Source: Porogramme epimiltina
Taxonomy: Eukaryota > Basidiomycota > Agaricomycetes > Polyporales > Polyporaceae
Length of the DNA stretch: 61,887 bases
Reading direction: 5' to 3'
NCBI GenBank assembly: GCA_900155495.1
Contig: FTLJ01000060.1
Location: 1 to 61,887, forward strand
The notes below the pieces were generated by a model. It was not told the DNA's origin. It did not search any database and saw only the letters and a program-made list of their open reading frames with translations. Shown piece by piece: positions 48,501 to 58,757 of this stretch (position 1 is its first letter; the number at the start of each line of letters is the position of its first letter). The position numbers were made by a program, and so were the translations under genes.

Positions 48501-49151
48501 GAACGGGACCGTGAGCGCGAGCGGCGCGCGACGTATCCTCCGCTCGACCCGCCGCCGCCGAGGACGTACGAGCGCCCGCTGAGCTCGCGCCTCACCGACG
48601 CGTACCCGCCGCCCCCGCCCTTGCCGCCCGCCAGCGAGAGGGACTACGAGCGTGCGCGCTACCCGCCCGCTCCGCCACCTCCGCCGCTCGAACCGCCGTT
48701 CTCGCGCGTGCGCCCGCGCAGCCCGAGTCCGGCGGTGCGGAGGGGGAGCGACGACCACCGCCCGCCGCTGAAGCGTGCGCGAGAGGACGCGCCGCCCCCG
48801 CCGCTGCCTCCACCGCCTCCGCCCTCGTCGTATGGGGCCTCGGGGTACCCCCCGGACGACTATGCGCTGAGAAGGTCTCCGCCGCCCCCGCCGCCTCCTG
48901 CGCCTGCGTACTATGATTACGCGCGTGCGGACGGTGCGGGGAGGGATAGGGACTATTTGGATCGGGAGAGAGAGCGGGAGCGGGAACGGGAGAGGGAGAG
49001 GGAGAGGGAGCGGGAAAGGTATGCGTATGCGGAGGCGAGGAGGGCTGATCCTGTGCCGCCGCCTCTGCCCTCGCGGATGCCGCCGCCGCGTTCTCCCCCG
49101 AGGTACCGCTCGCCGATCGACGACCGCAGGTACGGCGGTGTGCCGCGGTGA
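45555..49151 (+). CDS. Large disordered Pro-rich and Arg-Asp/Glu repeat protein
   Basis: Two exons (45555-46268, 46326-49151) joined by a 57-bp intron encode 1,179 aa. The start MASRQPKKRKGRNNA has a basic, NLS-like run. The next 240 residues are Pro/Ser-rich, containing one possible helix (NDLEILERLKDTIKNNQHAL). The middle holds dozens of short DDRRPP-type units; the last third mixes poly-Pro (PPPPPPPPP) with long alternating Arg-Glu/Arg-Asp tracts (RERERERERERERERERE). No folded domain is recognisable. RD/RE mixed-charge tracts are common in nuclear speckle and splicing proteins such as U1-70K, so an RNA-processing role is a guess from composition. The ATG is in good context (acaATGG), shortly upstream of the basic run. 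The antisense strand is also open over long stretches, a side effect of the codon bias. Confidence 0.8.
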
Positions 49152-49708
49152 ATGAGGTGCGTGTGGGTCGATGGCCATGGTGTGGCGTCGCGGCTGATGA
49201 GTGTTTGTCTGTGAAGGAGTAAGAGTCTCGCTGCTTGGTTGTGCGCACGGGGTGTTATTTGTGTCTCGTTCGTCTTGCTTTCTGTCCGCACGTACGCCGG
49301 TATCTACGTCATGAAACACTGCTTGGTTCGGACTTGCTTGGATATGTACTAGATACGCACTCGCCCCGTCTCGTTTGTACTACAGCTTCTCCCGTTCACA
49401 TCCACCCCGGTCCATGGAATACCACGTTATATGATTCTCCTGTATGACAATGACGAAATTTAACGTTAATTGAGCAGCCACTACTTGCACCCTGACCGGC
49501 ACAGAGGAGCCTTCAGCACGCGCAAGTCGGAAGACGTCCGCGAGCGCCGGGGTACCTGGGCGCCTGTGCGCGGCCAGTGCGAGACGAGAGCGGAACAGAA
49601 ACGCCCAGGGCCAGAGCATGGCGTCGGGCGGCCGGCACAAGCGAGCCTTCCCCTTCTCTCTCCAACGACGACCACGCCCGCGTCCGCACCCTCGCCCGCC
49701 GGACGACG
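49152..49708. other. Intergenic region upstream of the SNX3-like gene
   Basis: 557 bp between two plus-strand genes; the left half has T-rich 3'UTR character and the right half is the SNX3 upstream region. No gene seen. Confidence 0.5.
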
Positions 49709-50617
49709 ATGACGACCGTGTCCCCCTTTGCGCGCAGCAGCGTCTTTGACGAGCCCCTCCTCGGCGGGCGCGAGCAGACGGTGAGTGCGCCCTGGGGTCG
49801 TTGGTTGGTCTGTGCTGATAGCGGGTGTTCGCCGCCTTCTCCGCCCCCTCCTCCCCTGCTTGCTCGCTCGGCGGTGGGGGCAGATCGAGGAGATGTATAG
49901 CGTGCCGGAGAGCTTCCTCGAGATCGAGGTGCGCAATCCGCAGACGCACGGTGCGTGCTCTCGTGCTTGGCTGGGATCGCTCGGGCGGGGCTCATGCGGC
50001 GCTGCGGGCAGGGTTCGGGCGGAAGATGTACACCGACTACGAGATCGTGTGCAAGGTGCGTGCTTGGGGTCGTGCGCTGCGTCGTGCTCGTGCTTACACC
50101 CTCCCCTTGTTTGTCTTCTCCCTCGTATCTCTCCTCGCCGCCCCCTCCTGCGCCCGCACCCCGCTGCGCACGCCCGCACCCGCTGCGCCCGCACCCGGCC
50201 GCAGACGAACATCCCCGCGTTCAAGCTCCGGCACTCGGTCGTCCGGCGGCGCTACTCGGACTTTGAGGCGTTCCGGGACATCCTCGAGCGCGAGTCGACG
50301 CGCGTCAACATCCCGCCGCTCCCGGGCAAGGTCTTCACGAACCGCTTCTCGGACGAGGTCATCGAGAGCCGCCGCGAGGGCCTCGAGCGCTTCCTCACCA
50401 TCGTCGCGGGCCATCCGCTCCTCCAGGTGCGTCGTCGTTGCTGTCGTTTTGTGGGTGGGAGGAGAAGTGCTCATCACATCATGTTTGGTTTCTTTGCGTT
50501 GTGCGCGTGCTATTGCGCCCGGTGGCGGATCGGCGTTGCGGCGGCGGATAGACGGGAAGCAAGGTGCTCTGCGCGTTCCTCCAGGACCCCGGCTGGGACA
50601 AGGCCCAGTGGCAGTAG
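49709..50617 (+). CDS. SNX3: SNX3/Grd19-type sorting nexin (single PX domain)
   Basis: Five exons (49709-49780, 49884-49950, 50012-50055, 50205-50426, 50552-50617) splice in frame to 156 aa, close to the usual 160. After a short head come [20 protein letters not shown] and [20 protein letters not shown], opening the PX domain. [13 protein letters not shown] carries the arginine/tyrosine pair that holds phosphatidylinositol-3-phosphate, then the PPLPGK loop and [19 protein letters not shown], ending [16 protein letters not shown]3 proteins work with retromer on early endosomes to recycle cargo such as iron transporters and Golgi proteases to the Golgi. Exons 2 and 3 are tiny (67 and 44 bp), so automated models could miss them. 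Confidence 0.93.
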
Positions 50618-51254
50618 GCAACGCTCCTCCCCTTCCCATCCTTTACTAGGACGACCTCCCCTTCCAATAGGGCCTCCCTTCGCATCTCTTCCTTATCCTC
50701 AGCATGTTGTACTACTGCTATCCCGCCTCAAGCTCCCCCACGAACCCTCGTGCTCGCAGCTATCCTGTCCGTTTCCTCTCTCAGAGTCCTATTTCCTCTC
50801 CACTCTTCTTTTTCCCCTTCCGTTCATGTCCGTCTCAGCTTCTCCCGCCTCGTCTTTCGCACATTTCCTCGTGTCCATAGTACTTACGACAATGTCATCT
50901 CACGGATCACCACGCGCGGCTTCTCCGCGTCGATTAGCGTTTCTGACGCGGCACGCTGTCCCGCCCGCGCACTCAATTTTATTGGGCGGTCCGGGCCCTC
51001 GGGGATGTCGAGTTATTATGACGCAGTCCAGAGCGAGGGCAGAGCATGAGGGGATGCATTAGACGACCGTACAACCAAAACAGGACAGCAACGAGCGAAT
51101 GGGTTAGCGCGTAGGGGGGCGGGGGAATACTTTTGTCTCTCCGGGCGCCGGGGGTGGGGTGGGCGCGGGGGTCTATCAGTGATATCGTAAAGCATGAGGC
51201 GTGTAGTCTATGTGGGGTAGTGACGGACATGGTGTGGGCTGGGCACGGGCGCGC
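50618..51254. other. Intergenic region between convergent SNX3 and GGC1 genes
   Basis: 637 bp between two 3' ends. C/T-rich tracts dominate the left half. No gene seen. Confidence 0.5.
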
Positions 51255-52540
51255 TCATACGTACTTGGAGAACCAAGGGATGAGCGACTGCGCGAGGGTG
51301 TAGCTGAATACGAGCTTCGGGCCGACGACGAGGATCTGTACAAGGATGGGTATGAGACGTTTTCCCTGTATCGCTGAGCGTGACGGCGATAGAACGCACC
51401 TTGGGCGTAAGGCCCTTAAAGAGCGCGCCGGGGCCCTCGTTGCGGACGAGGTCGCGGATGACGGTGACGCCGGAGACCTTGTGCTCGAAGTTGGCGTTCT
51501 GGATGCGCGTCTTGACGGTGTCGAGGGGCGCGGCGACGGTGATGGACGCGACGGCGCCTGCGACGGAGGCGACGAAGTTCTGCGACCAGGTCGCCTTGGA
51601 GTAGTCCGTGAGGCCGAACATGTAGTCTTTCGTCACCGCGGACGCGCCGAAGAGCTGTCAGAGGGGCGGGAGTCAGCCGGGGGCGATCGGAAGGAGGGCG
51701 AGGGTCAGGGAGGAAGCGGAAAGGGAGGGGCGGAGGGAGGGAGATACGCACTGCAAAAGAACCAGGGGCGTTACGGGCGACAGTCCAGCCCCAGCCACGG
51801 TAGAGCGTGGTGCCCTCCTCCATGAAGATGCGGACGACGCCGCGCCCGCGGAACGCCTCCGGGTTCACCTGCCGCTTGATCTTGAGCGCGTCGAGGGGGA
51901 GCAGGACGACCTCGCCGATGCCCGTCAGACTGCGCGCGGGGCCCCGTGAGCGGAAGCGGAAGGGCGCAAGGGACGGAGGAGGGACGGGACGAGACGCACC
52001 TGCCCGCGGCGGCCTGCATCATCATCTTGCCCTTGCGCTCGCCGAACGCGTTGGTGAAGTTGTCGCGGTAGTGGCGGTTGAGGATGTCGGAGAACCAGGG
52101 CTGGCCGCCGTACTTGTATATGCGCTGGGTGACCTTGTAGCCCGCGGCATAGCCGAGCCCGGGGAAGAGGGAGAGGAGCTTGCGGCCGAGGGGCGCGGTC
52201 GCGTACTCCTTGAAGATGATCTGGGAGAGTGACGAGGCAGATGCCTGTGCGCGGGGGACGGGGAGTGGATGAGCAAGACGTGGGCGGGCAAAGTCGGGGT
52301 CGGGGCGCGCGGGTGCCAGCGGAGAGGGAGGGACAGACCTTGGACTTGTTGCTCATGAGACGCTTGGCGATCGTGTCGACCGGGTGGAAGACAAGCAGCT
52401 CAGCGACGCCTGCAAAAGCGCAAAAATGTGTTATAGAGATGCCGGTGTGCATTTGCGTGTGCAGACGTACCTGAGGTACCAGACCCGAGAATGCGAGCCG
52501 TGCCGGAGTCGCTGCCCTTGACGTTGTGTGAGGGAGACAT
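51255..52540 (-). CDS. GGC1: Mitochondrial GTP/GDP carrier
   Basis: Six or so exons give about 300 aa, the usual carrier size. The three carrier signatures are present: FHPVDTIAKRLMS, LPLDALKIKRQVNPE and APLDTVKTRIQNANFE, each starting an even/odd helix pair. FPGLGYAAGYKVTQRIYKYG, GQPWFSDILNRHYRDNF, YRGWGWTVARNAPGSFALFG, SKATWSQNFVASVAGA and GPKLVFSYTLAQSLIPWF are collinear with yeast Ggc1/Yhm1. That protein exchanges matrix GDP for cytosolic GTP across the inner membrane and is needed for mtDNA and iron homeostasis. The start MSPSHNVKGSDSGTARILG matches the family head, so no presequence is expected; the stop follows PWFSKYV. The head-to-tail neighbour upstream is the sugar transporter, with no functional link apparent. 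Confidence 0.93.
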
Positions 52541-53049
52541 TGCGGAGGAGGGCGAGGGAGGACGAAGAGAAGGGCAGGCGAGGACGGCGACGGGGCAGGA
52601 CTCGGGGGGACGAGGAGCTGAGGAGGACCAAGGAGAGTCTGACTGGATTTGCCATCTCCCGACTTTCTTTCGCGTCAGTAGCAGAATTCCCGCCACAGAA
52701 AACAAATACGCCAAAACACCCTTCCGGTCCAGACTTCCGCTCGGCGCTTCTCTTGGCTCAATCGTCCGATGCTTACTGCGACTACCTTCATTCTCGGATG
52801 TTATGTGGACCTATCTACGTACTGCAGCCGGCATTGCGTGGAGAAGCTCAAGCGTTCATGTCTATATCGGGCATAAATACATGACAGAACATGCGATGTA
52901 ATCTGCATCAGAGACTGTGGCCAGGACCACGCGCCGTCTTCATCGTGTCGCACCACCTCGGATCGAGTGAAACCGGTCCATAATGCTACAACGCGCGCCT
53001 TTGAAGGTGACGCGTGTATTTCGTCTTCTCAACGTTCAGCAGGCGGGGC
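52541..53049. other. Intergenic region between sugar transporter and GGC1
   Basis: 509 bp, both flanking genes on the minus strand. Contains the GGC1 promoter; no gene seen. Confidence 0.5.
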
Positions 53050-55960
53050 TCAGATTTTGACTTCCTCGATCTTATCCGCAGACTCCTTGTCCTTCTCGTC
53101 GATCCCGGCGTTCACCGCCGCGTGTTCCGCAATCGCAGTCGCCGACTCTTCACCATCGAACAGCCTGTCCGATATGATGCACGTGAGTGAGTAAAATGTC
53201 AGTGACAAGGAGGCGCATGGGGCTCACGCGGCGGTCTCTTCCAGAGTGCGCTAGAGGGTATAGAGTGTTAACGCTCGAGGGTAGCTTGTAAACAGAGGCG
53301 AAAGGGCTTACGTTCTTGGTCTCGACGAGATACAGCCAAATGAAGACGATCTCAAAGGCAAGCCAGCAGACGTAGACGAGCTGTGGGAGTACGGTCAGCT
53401 AGTACGCTTACTTCCCGAGAGCCCGGTCGACGCACGTAATACTTCCATCCGAGACTAAGCTCAAGGAATTAGCTGATCTGATCCACGTAAAAGCGAAAAT
53501 GAGGATATTGGACGTACTGCGCGAGCGCGATCGGGTTGATGTACCTATAGGTTGAGCACGTTAGGTCATAGCCATGCATTAAACCTCGAGTGCGTACTGG
53601 TTAAAGATGAGCGAGAGCGTTAGGGCAAAGTTGAACACGGTGAAGCCCTTGGCGCGGAGTGCGAACGGCAAGATCTCGACCGTGTATGACACGATAAGCG
53701 GTGTGAACGCGATCTGTCCATGTAATGAGCGGGCGTTCGGCGTCCCATGTTACAGGCTCAACATACATCATCTACATATGTAGTCAGTGTTGAGCTCTGA
53801 GAGGAAATACCACGAGGGTGAGCACTCACAGAACGCATAGAACAGGACTTCATGGAGATCCGACATCAGCACCCGCTGGGGGAGGAGGGCGGGCGAGAAC
53901 ACTCACAGATCATAGCGATGAAGGTGTGCGCAGCCTTGATGTCTCCCTTCTCCGAGTACAGCGCGAAGCACGCCGTCTGGAGGACCCAGAAGACGAACAT
54001 GCCGATCGTCGAGGCGATGAACAGTGGCCGTCGCCCGACCTTGTCGCACAGAAGCCCTGCGATGATCGCAATGATGAAGTTGAAGATGTTGAGGATGCCG
54101 TTCTGTTGGTACCGGGGTTAGGGGGTGCGCTGGAAAGGCGAAGAGGTGGGGCATACGATGAGGAGTTGAGTCGTAGGATCGGTGACTACATGGAGAAATG
54201 AGCATCCCTGTGCGGGAGTAAGGGTCGGAGGTGCACTCACTCCCGATGGCCGTAAAGATCTTGTTCATGTCTGTTACGATCTATTGTCAGTATCCCGCAT
54301 ACATGCCGGCAAGAGCTCGCGCGTACAGTATGCGCTGCAGGAGTCGTTAGGTCTTCTACATGCTCAAAACGAAGACAAAACTCACATAAGGTTGTTCCCC
54401 GACCATTGCGAGAAGAACGCGATGGCGATCATGATCCGCAGGCGGCGGCGGTTGCCCGGGGTGCGGACAAGGCTGAGCCAGCCAACGTTCTCTGCGACCT
54501 CGCGGTCGAACCTGATCGCGGTCTTGATCTCCTCGAACTCGTATTCCACCAGTGGGTCCTTCCTACAGACACAATGAGGTGAAGAGTGAGTGCATGGCCA
54601 GAGGCACTTACTGGTTCCCGTCCGCATGATAGTACGCGAGGATCTGCAACGCTTCCTCCTCTCTATGGACATAGGTACGAAGAGACGTCAGGACACAGGT
54701 GATAAGAGCCTCGCGATAACACGCACCTCCCCTTGTTGCACAGCCAACGCGGAGATTCGGGAATGAACCACACGAGGAAGACCTGCACGACCGACGGCAG
54801 CGCCTGAATCGCGGACGGGATCCGCCACGCCCAGCTCGTGGGGACGTTGAACGTGCCGAACGTCTGCGGGCGCGCGAGGGCCGTGATCAGCGCTCGCCGC
54901 GCGGGGCGGACTGAATGGGACGCACCGTCCACGCCGCGCTGCGGAGAAGCGGACACCACGAAGGGAGAAGAGAAGCGAGGGGGAGAGCGGGTGTGAGTTG
55001 GGCGATCTGCGCGCCGGCCCGGGGGGCCCGTGGGAGCGTGTACTTACATGATGCTGCCAAGGAACCTGGAAGGGGAACCGGGGGTATTTAGTGGGGCTCG
55101 GGGGAACAGATAGGAGAAACTTGGGGTAAGGTGGAGGGGGGAACGTAGGAACGCACCAGAGGGTGTTGTAGAGCGAGGTTGCGGGGCCGCGTTGGGATGG
55201 ATACGCAACCTCGGTGATAAGGACGGGGGCAGCAGCAGCAGCAAACGTGAGTCCGAAGCCGATGAGGAAGCTGTGAGAGTGAGAGGCACAATTAGATGCT
55301 GGGCAGTTGATGAGCGAAAAGAAGAACGAGGGAGTCGTACCGAGCGCCGATGAACATGCCGACCGAGTGCGACGCCGTTTGGATCACAGTCGCGATACAC
55401 ATGATCGTCGCGCCGAAGATGACTGCAGCCCGACGACCGAGGCCGTCAGACATGTAGGGCGAGAACGGGTACGCTGCGAGGCATCCGATGTTCTGTGGGA
55501 GCGAGAACAAGGTGAGCGGGGTCTCGGGGAGACGGAGAGGGACGGAGGGAGACGAACCTGGATTGCGCTGAGAAGGCCGAGCTGTTAATGATCACCGTTA
55601 GCAGGCGAGAGGGGCTATGAGATGGAGAAGATCGATACCTTTCCGCCGCTGGGATAGTTGAATGCCACGTTCCACTGAGGGAGAGACTGAAGACCGTCTA
55701 CGCATACCCGTCACAAACGTACGAAGGATAGGACGGAATCAACTCACTCATCATACTACCGTCGTAGCCATTCGTCGTTGAGGTGATAAGACTGCCGAAC
55801 CATTGAACGCGATGTTGGTCATAGGATCTATGGCTACTCACAGAAGGGCGATGCAGCAATTAAGCTTGACCAGCCGCCAGTTCTTCCACCACGGCTTCGG
55901 GTTCAGCAGATGCGCGAACGCAGTATGCCCACTAGACGAGATAACCGCAGGTCCTCCCAT
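53050..55960 (-). CDS. MFS sugar transporter (hexose/lactose-permease-like)
   Basis: A many-exon gene (about ten introns). The start MGGPAVISSSGHTAFAHLLN followed by PKPWWKNWRLVKLNCCIAL is the typical cytosolic head of fungal lactose-permease-like MFS proteins. TM blocks include the NGYDGSMM loop, GLLSAIQNIGCLAAYPFSPY, DGLGRRAAVIFGA (the DxxGRR motif), RIPSAIQALPSVVQVFLVWF and PESPRWLCNKGR (the central PESPR motif). The second half has FFSQWSGNNL, INGILNIFNFIIAIIAGL, CDKVGRRPLFIAS, SYTVEILPFALRAKG and CWLAFEIVFIWLYLVETKN. The C-terminus LFDGEESATAIAEHAAVNAG with an acidic tail ends EEVKI. It is expected to have 12 helices in the plasma membrane and proton-coupled uptake. The substrate cannot be read from the sequence; hexose or beta-galactoside/cellobiose are the usual options. 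Confidence 0.9.
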
Positions 55961-56989
55961 TTTTCAGCCCTGTGTTCGTGATGGCGGAAGCGCGAAAGAT
56001 GGCGAGCAAGACAGAAGTGGGGGGCCAACGGATCTTCCTGCGGGCGAAGACGCTTTAAAACGGGCGTGAGGGCAGAAGAAGCAAACAAACGCACCGCGCG
56101 ACACTGGTTGCCCGTCCGTGCGGCAGACGAGACACAGGAAGAGACGTATCGATGAGCCCCGCGTGAGTTTTTATCACCTCCGTCGAGCCTCGCGCGGGCG
56201 GGCGCACGCACGCGAGGCGGATGTACTGAGCCCGGGGTTCGCGAAGGCGCGCGGAGGAATGTCGCGAGAAGCTTGGACGACCGCCCCGAGGCTAGGCTAT
56301 TCGCCGTGCCCACACACCGCGAGGATGTCCTGGCCGACGGAAGCAAATCGGAAGGATGGTAGGTGGCGCTTGTGGCGCTTCTCCAACGCCAAACGGTGTA
56401 TCTGTGCCGGCAGTTGGGCTTCGAGCGAAGAGGGGCAGATCATGGACAAGCCACACTGGTACTGTAGGAAGTTTGGTCGAATGACGACTTTGTGCAATAT
56501 TAACGTGGGGGATAATCTGTGCCCGGGTGTGGTGTATCGCGGCCCTGGGAAGAATGGAGGAAAATGCCGAAGATTCCCCTGAGAAGCATTGAGATGCGAC
56601 TGTTGGATCCTCAAAGATGGTGACGCGTACGATGTTTCCGTAGGCGATCGCATGGGCAAAGGATTGACTGTGGTATGGCGTATCGGGATCAACAAGAGCA
56701 CGATGAGCACGGAGACCCAAGCCTTCGTGCATGAGATTGGCAATTATTGACGTTTGGGCGAGTCCGCTAGTTTGTGGGAAGCCCGACGTGTAGTAGCCTG
56801 TGGCCACAGTGGTATGATGCACACAGTTTGACCCGTGAATAACAGCGCATTATCTGGTCATTAATGAGGACTGAGCCGAGTGGATTGTTCTTACCCTTGA
56901 ACTAAGTGGATTCACTGCGAAATGAGGGTGAATGGAGGATAGAAGTGACATGAGGAGGTAAGGTGCCGTAGGTGATCCGATGACCGAAT
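55961..56989. other. Intergenic region upstream of the sugar transporter
   Basis: About 1 kb with overlapping open frames on both strands (56118-56582 plus, 56292-56822 minus), none with a recognisable motif. It should include the transporter promoter and the eroded 3' end of the OXR1-like pseudogene. Confidence 0.45.
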
Positions 56990-58265
56990 ATACTCCTGGC
57001 CCGCTAGTGGGTGTGTCACCCACGCGCCCCCGAACCCCGCATCGCGCACTACGGGGAGCATGCCACCCTTGAAGTCCTGGCAGCGTGTGTACAGCGTGTT
57101 GAGCGAGATCCCATGCTCCAGGCTGTACAGGAGCGACCACACCTTAGGCAGACGAGCGACCACCAGGAAGAACAGCCGGATTTGCACCCACCACATACCC
57201 TAGCTCAGCGCTCTGTGCGCACAGAGAAAGAACGCGGACGCGCACCTTGTCGGCGAGCTCGACTATGAGGACGCCCGCGGTGACCTCCTGGCTCCCCGTC
57301 AGCCGCATGCTCCGCCGCTAGACCTGCTCTTTGTTGAACTTGAAGTCCTTTTCCCACTGCCAGTCGCAGGTGAAGCCAGGCGCGCCCGAAGGCGAACGGC
57401 ATCCCATGCGTGATCGTAGCATCGAGGCAGACCGCAAGAACGTTGCGAAGCGCGAGGAGGCCACCGAGGAGGACGCCAAGGCGGACAGTCTGGGGGCATC
57501 GAAGTTGTCTCTGGGAGCAGTGTGGAGGGGCCTGTGCGGGGGACGCGAATGGTGGAGGGTTGGAGAGATGAGACCCACAAGAAGGGGAGGTTGGATCGTT
57601 TGAAGCAGGACGACTGCGTCCACTGGATCTCAGGCGTGGAGAGGCGTGGAGAGGCGGGTTGGAGAGGAAGGCGGGAGGGACGGGGAGCGCGTGCCTGGAC
57701 GGGCGGAGGGGATTTATGAGCGCGCGTTGTCTTGCCGTTCTCTCTACACTGTCCAAATCGTCTTGCAGAGAGTCAAAGTCGATGAGGAGGTCTTGGGAGC
57801 CAGATCCGGGTGTGGGGGATGGTGCACGTTCCCTAGCATGGCTGGACGCGTGGGAGGTGGGAGGAACGGCCCGAAGCCCGGAATGGCTGGGGCGCCGATA
57901 GGGAATCGAAGTCGGCGAGACGCGAGACTCGAGAGAATCCTCAAACGGGGTTCCGCCGGATGAACCTCGAGAGGTAGATGCGGGAGGATGATTACTGCCC
58001 GTACCTCAGGCTAACCAGTAGAGGATATCATTATCGTGCTCTAGGAGCTCTGACAAAGACCTTGCCCCTCTTCCTCACTGGCAGCCTGAGGCTCTCCGAC
58101 ACAGCCTTTGCATCCTCCGTGAATTTTCCAAAGAAGTTGGAGTGTGCGGGGGCGAACAGGTCCGGCTCGTTGCCTACTTACCAAGGGGTCCTCCGAGGCT
58201 GACAGGGAGGCGAATGCCCCAAAGTCTATATTCGAGGAACCCATCGGCTGCTGCCCCCGGATGTT
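56990..58265 (-). pseudogene. OXR1/TLDc-domain gene, disrupted and truncated
   Basis: Minus-strand fragments follow the order of fungal Oxr1: DFGAFASLSASEDPL (about 58230), NFFGKFTEDAKAVSES (58135), ELLEHDNDILYWLA (58045), a Ser/Pro linker with SQDLLIDFDSLQDDLDSVER (57780), APGFTCDWQWEKDFKFNKEQ (57400), RLTGSQEVTAGVLIVELAD (57290), and the TLDc opening KVWSLLYSLEHGISLNTLYT (57140) with GGMLPVVRDAGFGGAWV. Three defects show decay: frame shifts before NFFG and before ELLEH, an in-frame TGA after YWLA, and a TAG after NKEQV. Most of the TLDc domain after GGAWV is gone. Functional OXR1 protects against oxidative damage and modulates the V-ATPase; this copy should be dead. Confidence 0.78.
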
Positions 58266-58364
58266 GCCAGAATGCATTTCTCTCCACTGCAGGCCTCGCC
58301 TGGTTTGTTTTAAAAGAAGAGAGAGTCGGTATGGCGTGCAGAGGCGCCGCATCGCCATTCCAAG

Positions 58365-58545
58365 GCACCAAGTCCTATGTAAAGTGGTGGCGTTGTCTGG
58401 TACTATAGATGATGTAATCATCCTACAGGCGGACCTGGAGCGGCAGCGTCAGAACTCGAACCTCCACCTCCGCCTCGGCATCAAGTTGGCCAGATATCCA
58501 GTTCCAGCCGCTCCAGGGACTTTGAATCCACTTTCGATACAATAC
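58365..58545 (-). repeat. Dispersed repeat, copy B
   Basis: The inverted partner of 17672-17845. It lies just upstream (in the sense of the pseudogene) of the OXR1-like pseudogene's first recognisable exon, so it may be remnant promoter DNA shared by duplicated genes. Confidence 0.72.
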
Positions 58546-58757
58546 CAAGCACCCAGGAGCCCTCATCTTCTTCAATCCAGCCATTCTTTGCATTCATAGA
58601 GTCACCGCGAAATCGCTGAACTCCAGAGTCAGCAAGCTCCCGGAAGTCTGGCATCAGAGAACCACTGTGCCATTGCTTTGACTTCTCGTATCGTATCATG
58701 TATGTGCTCCCGCTCGCTCAAACCATATGTCAATTCAGAATTGTGGTAATGATAATG

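Noticed and set aside
48003..49319. 438-aa minus-strand Arg-rich frame
   Set aside because: Antisense of the repetitive Pro/Arg-rich gene; it mirrors those repeats and has no motif.
56292..56822. 176-aa minus-strand frame
   Set aside because: No motif, overlaps other open frames, and lies next to pseudogene debris; not supported as a gene.
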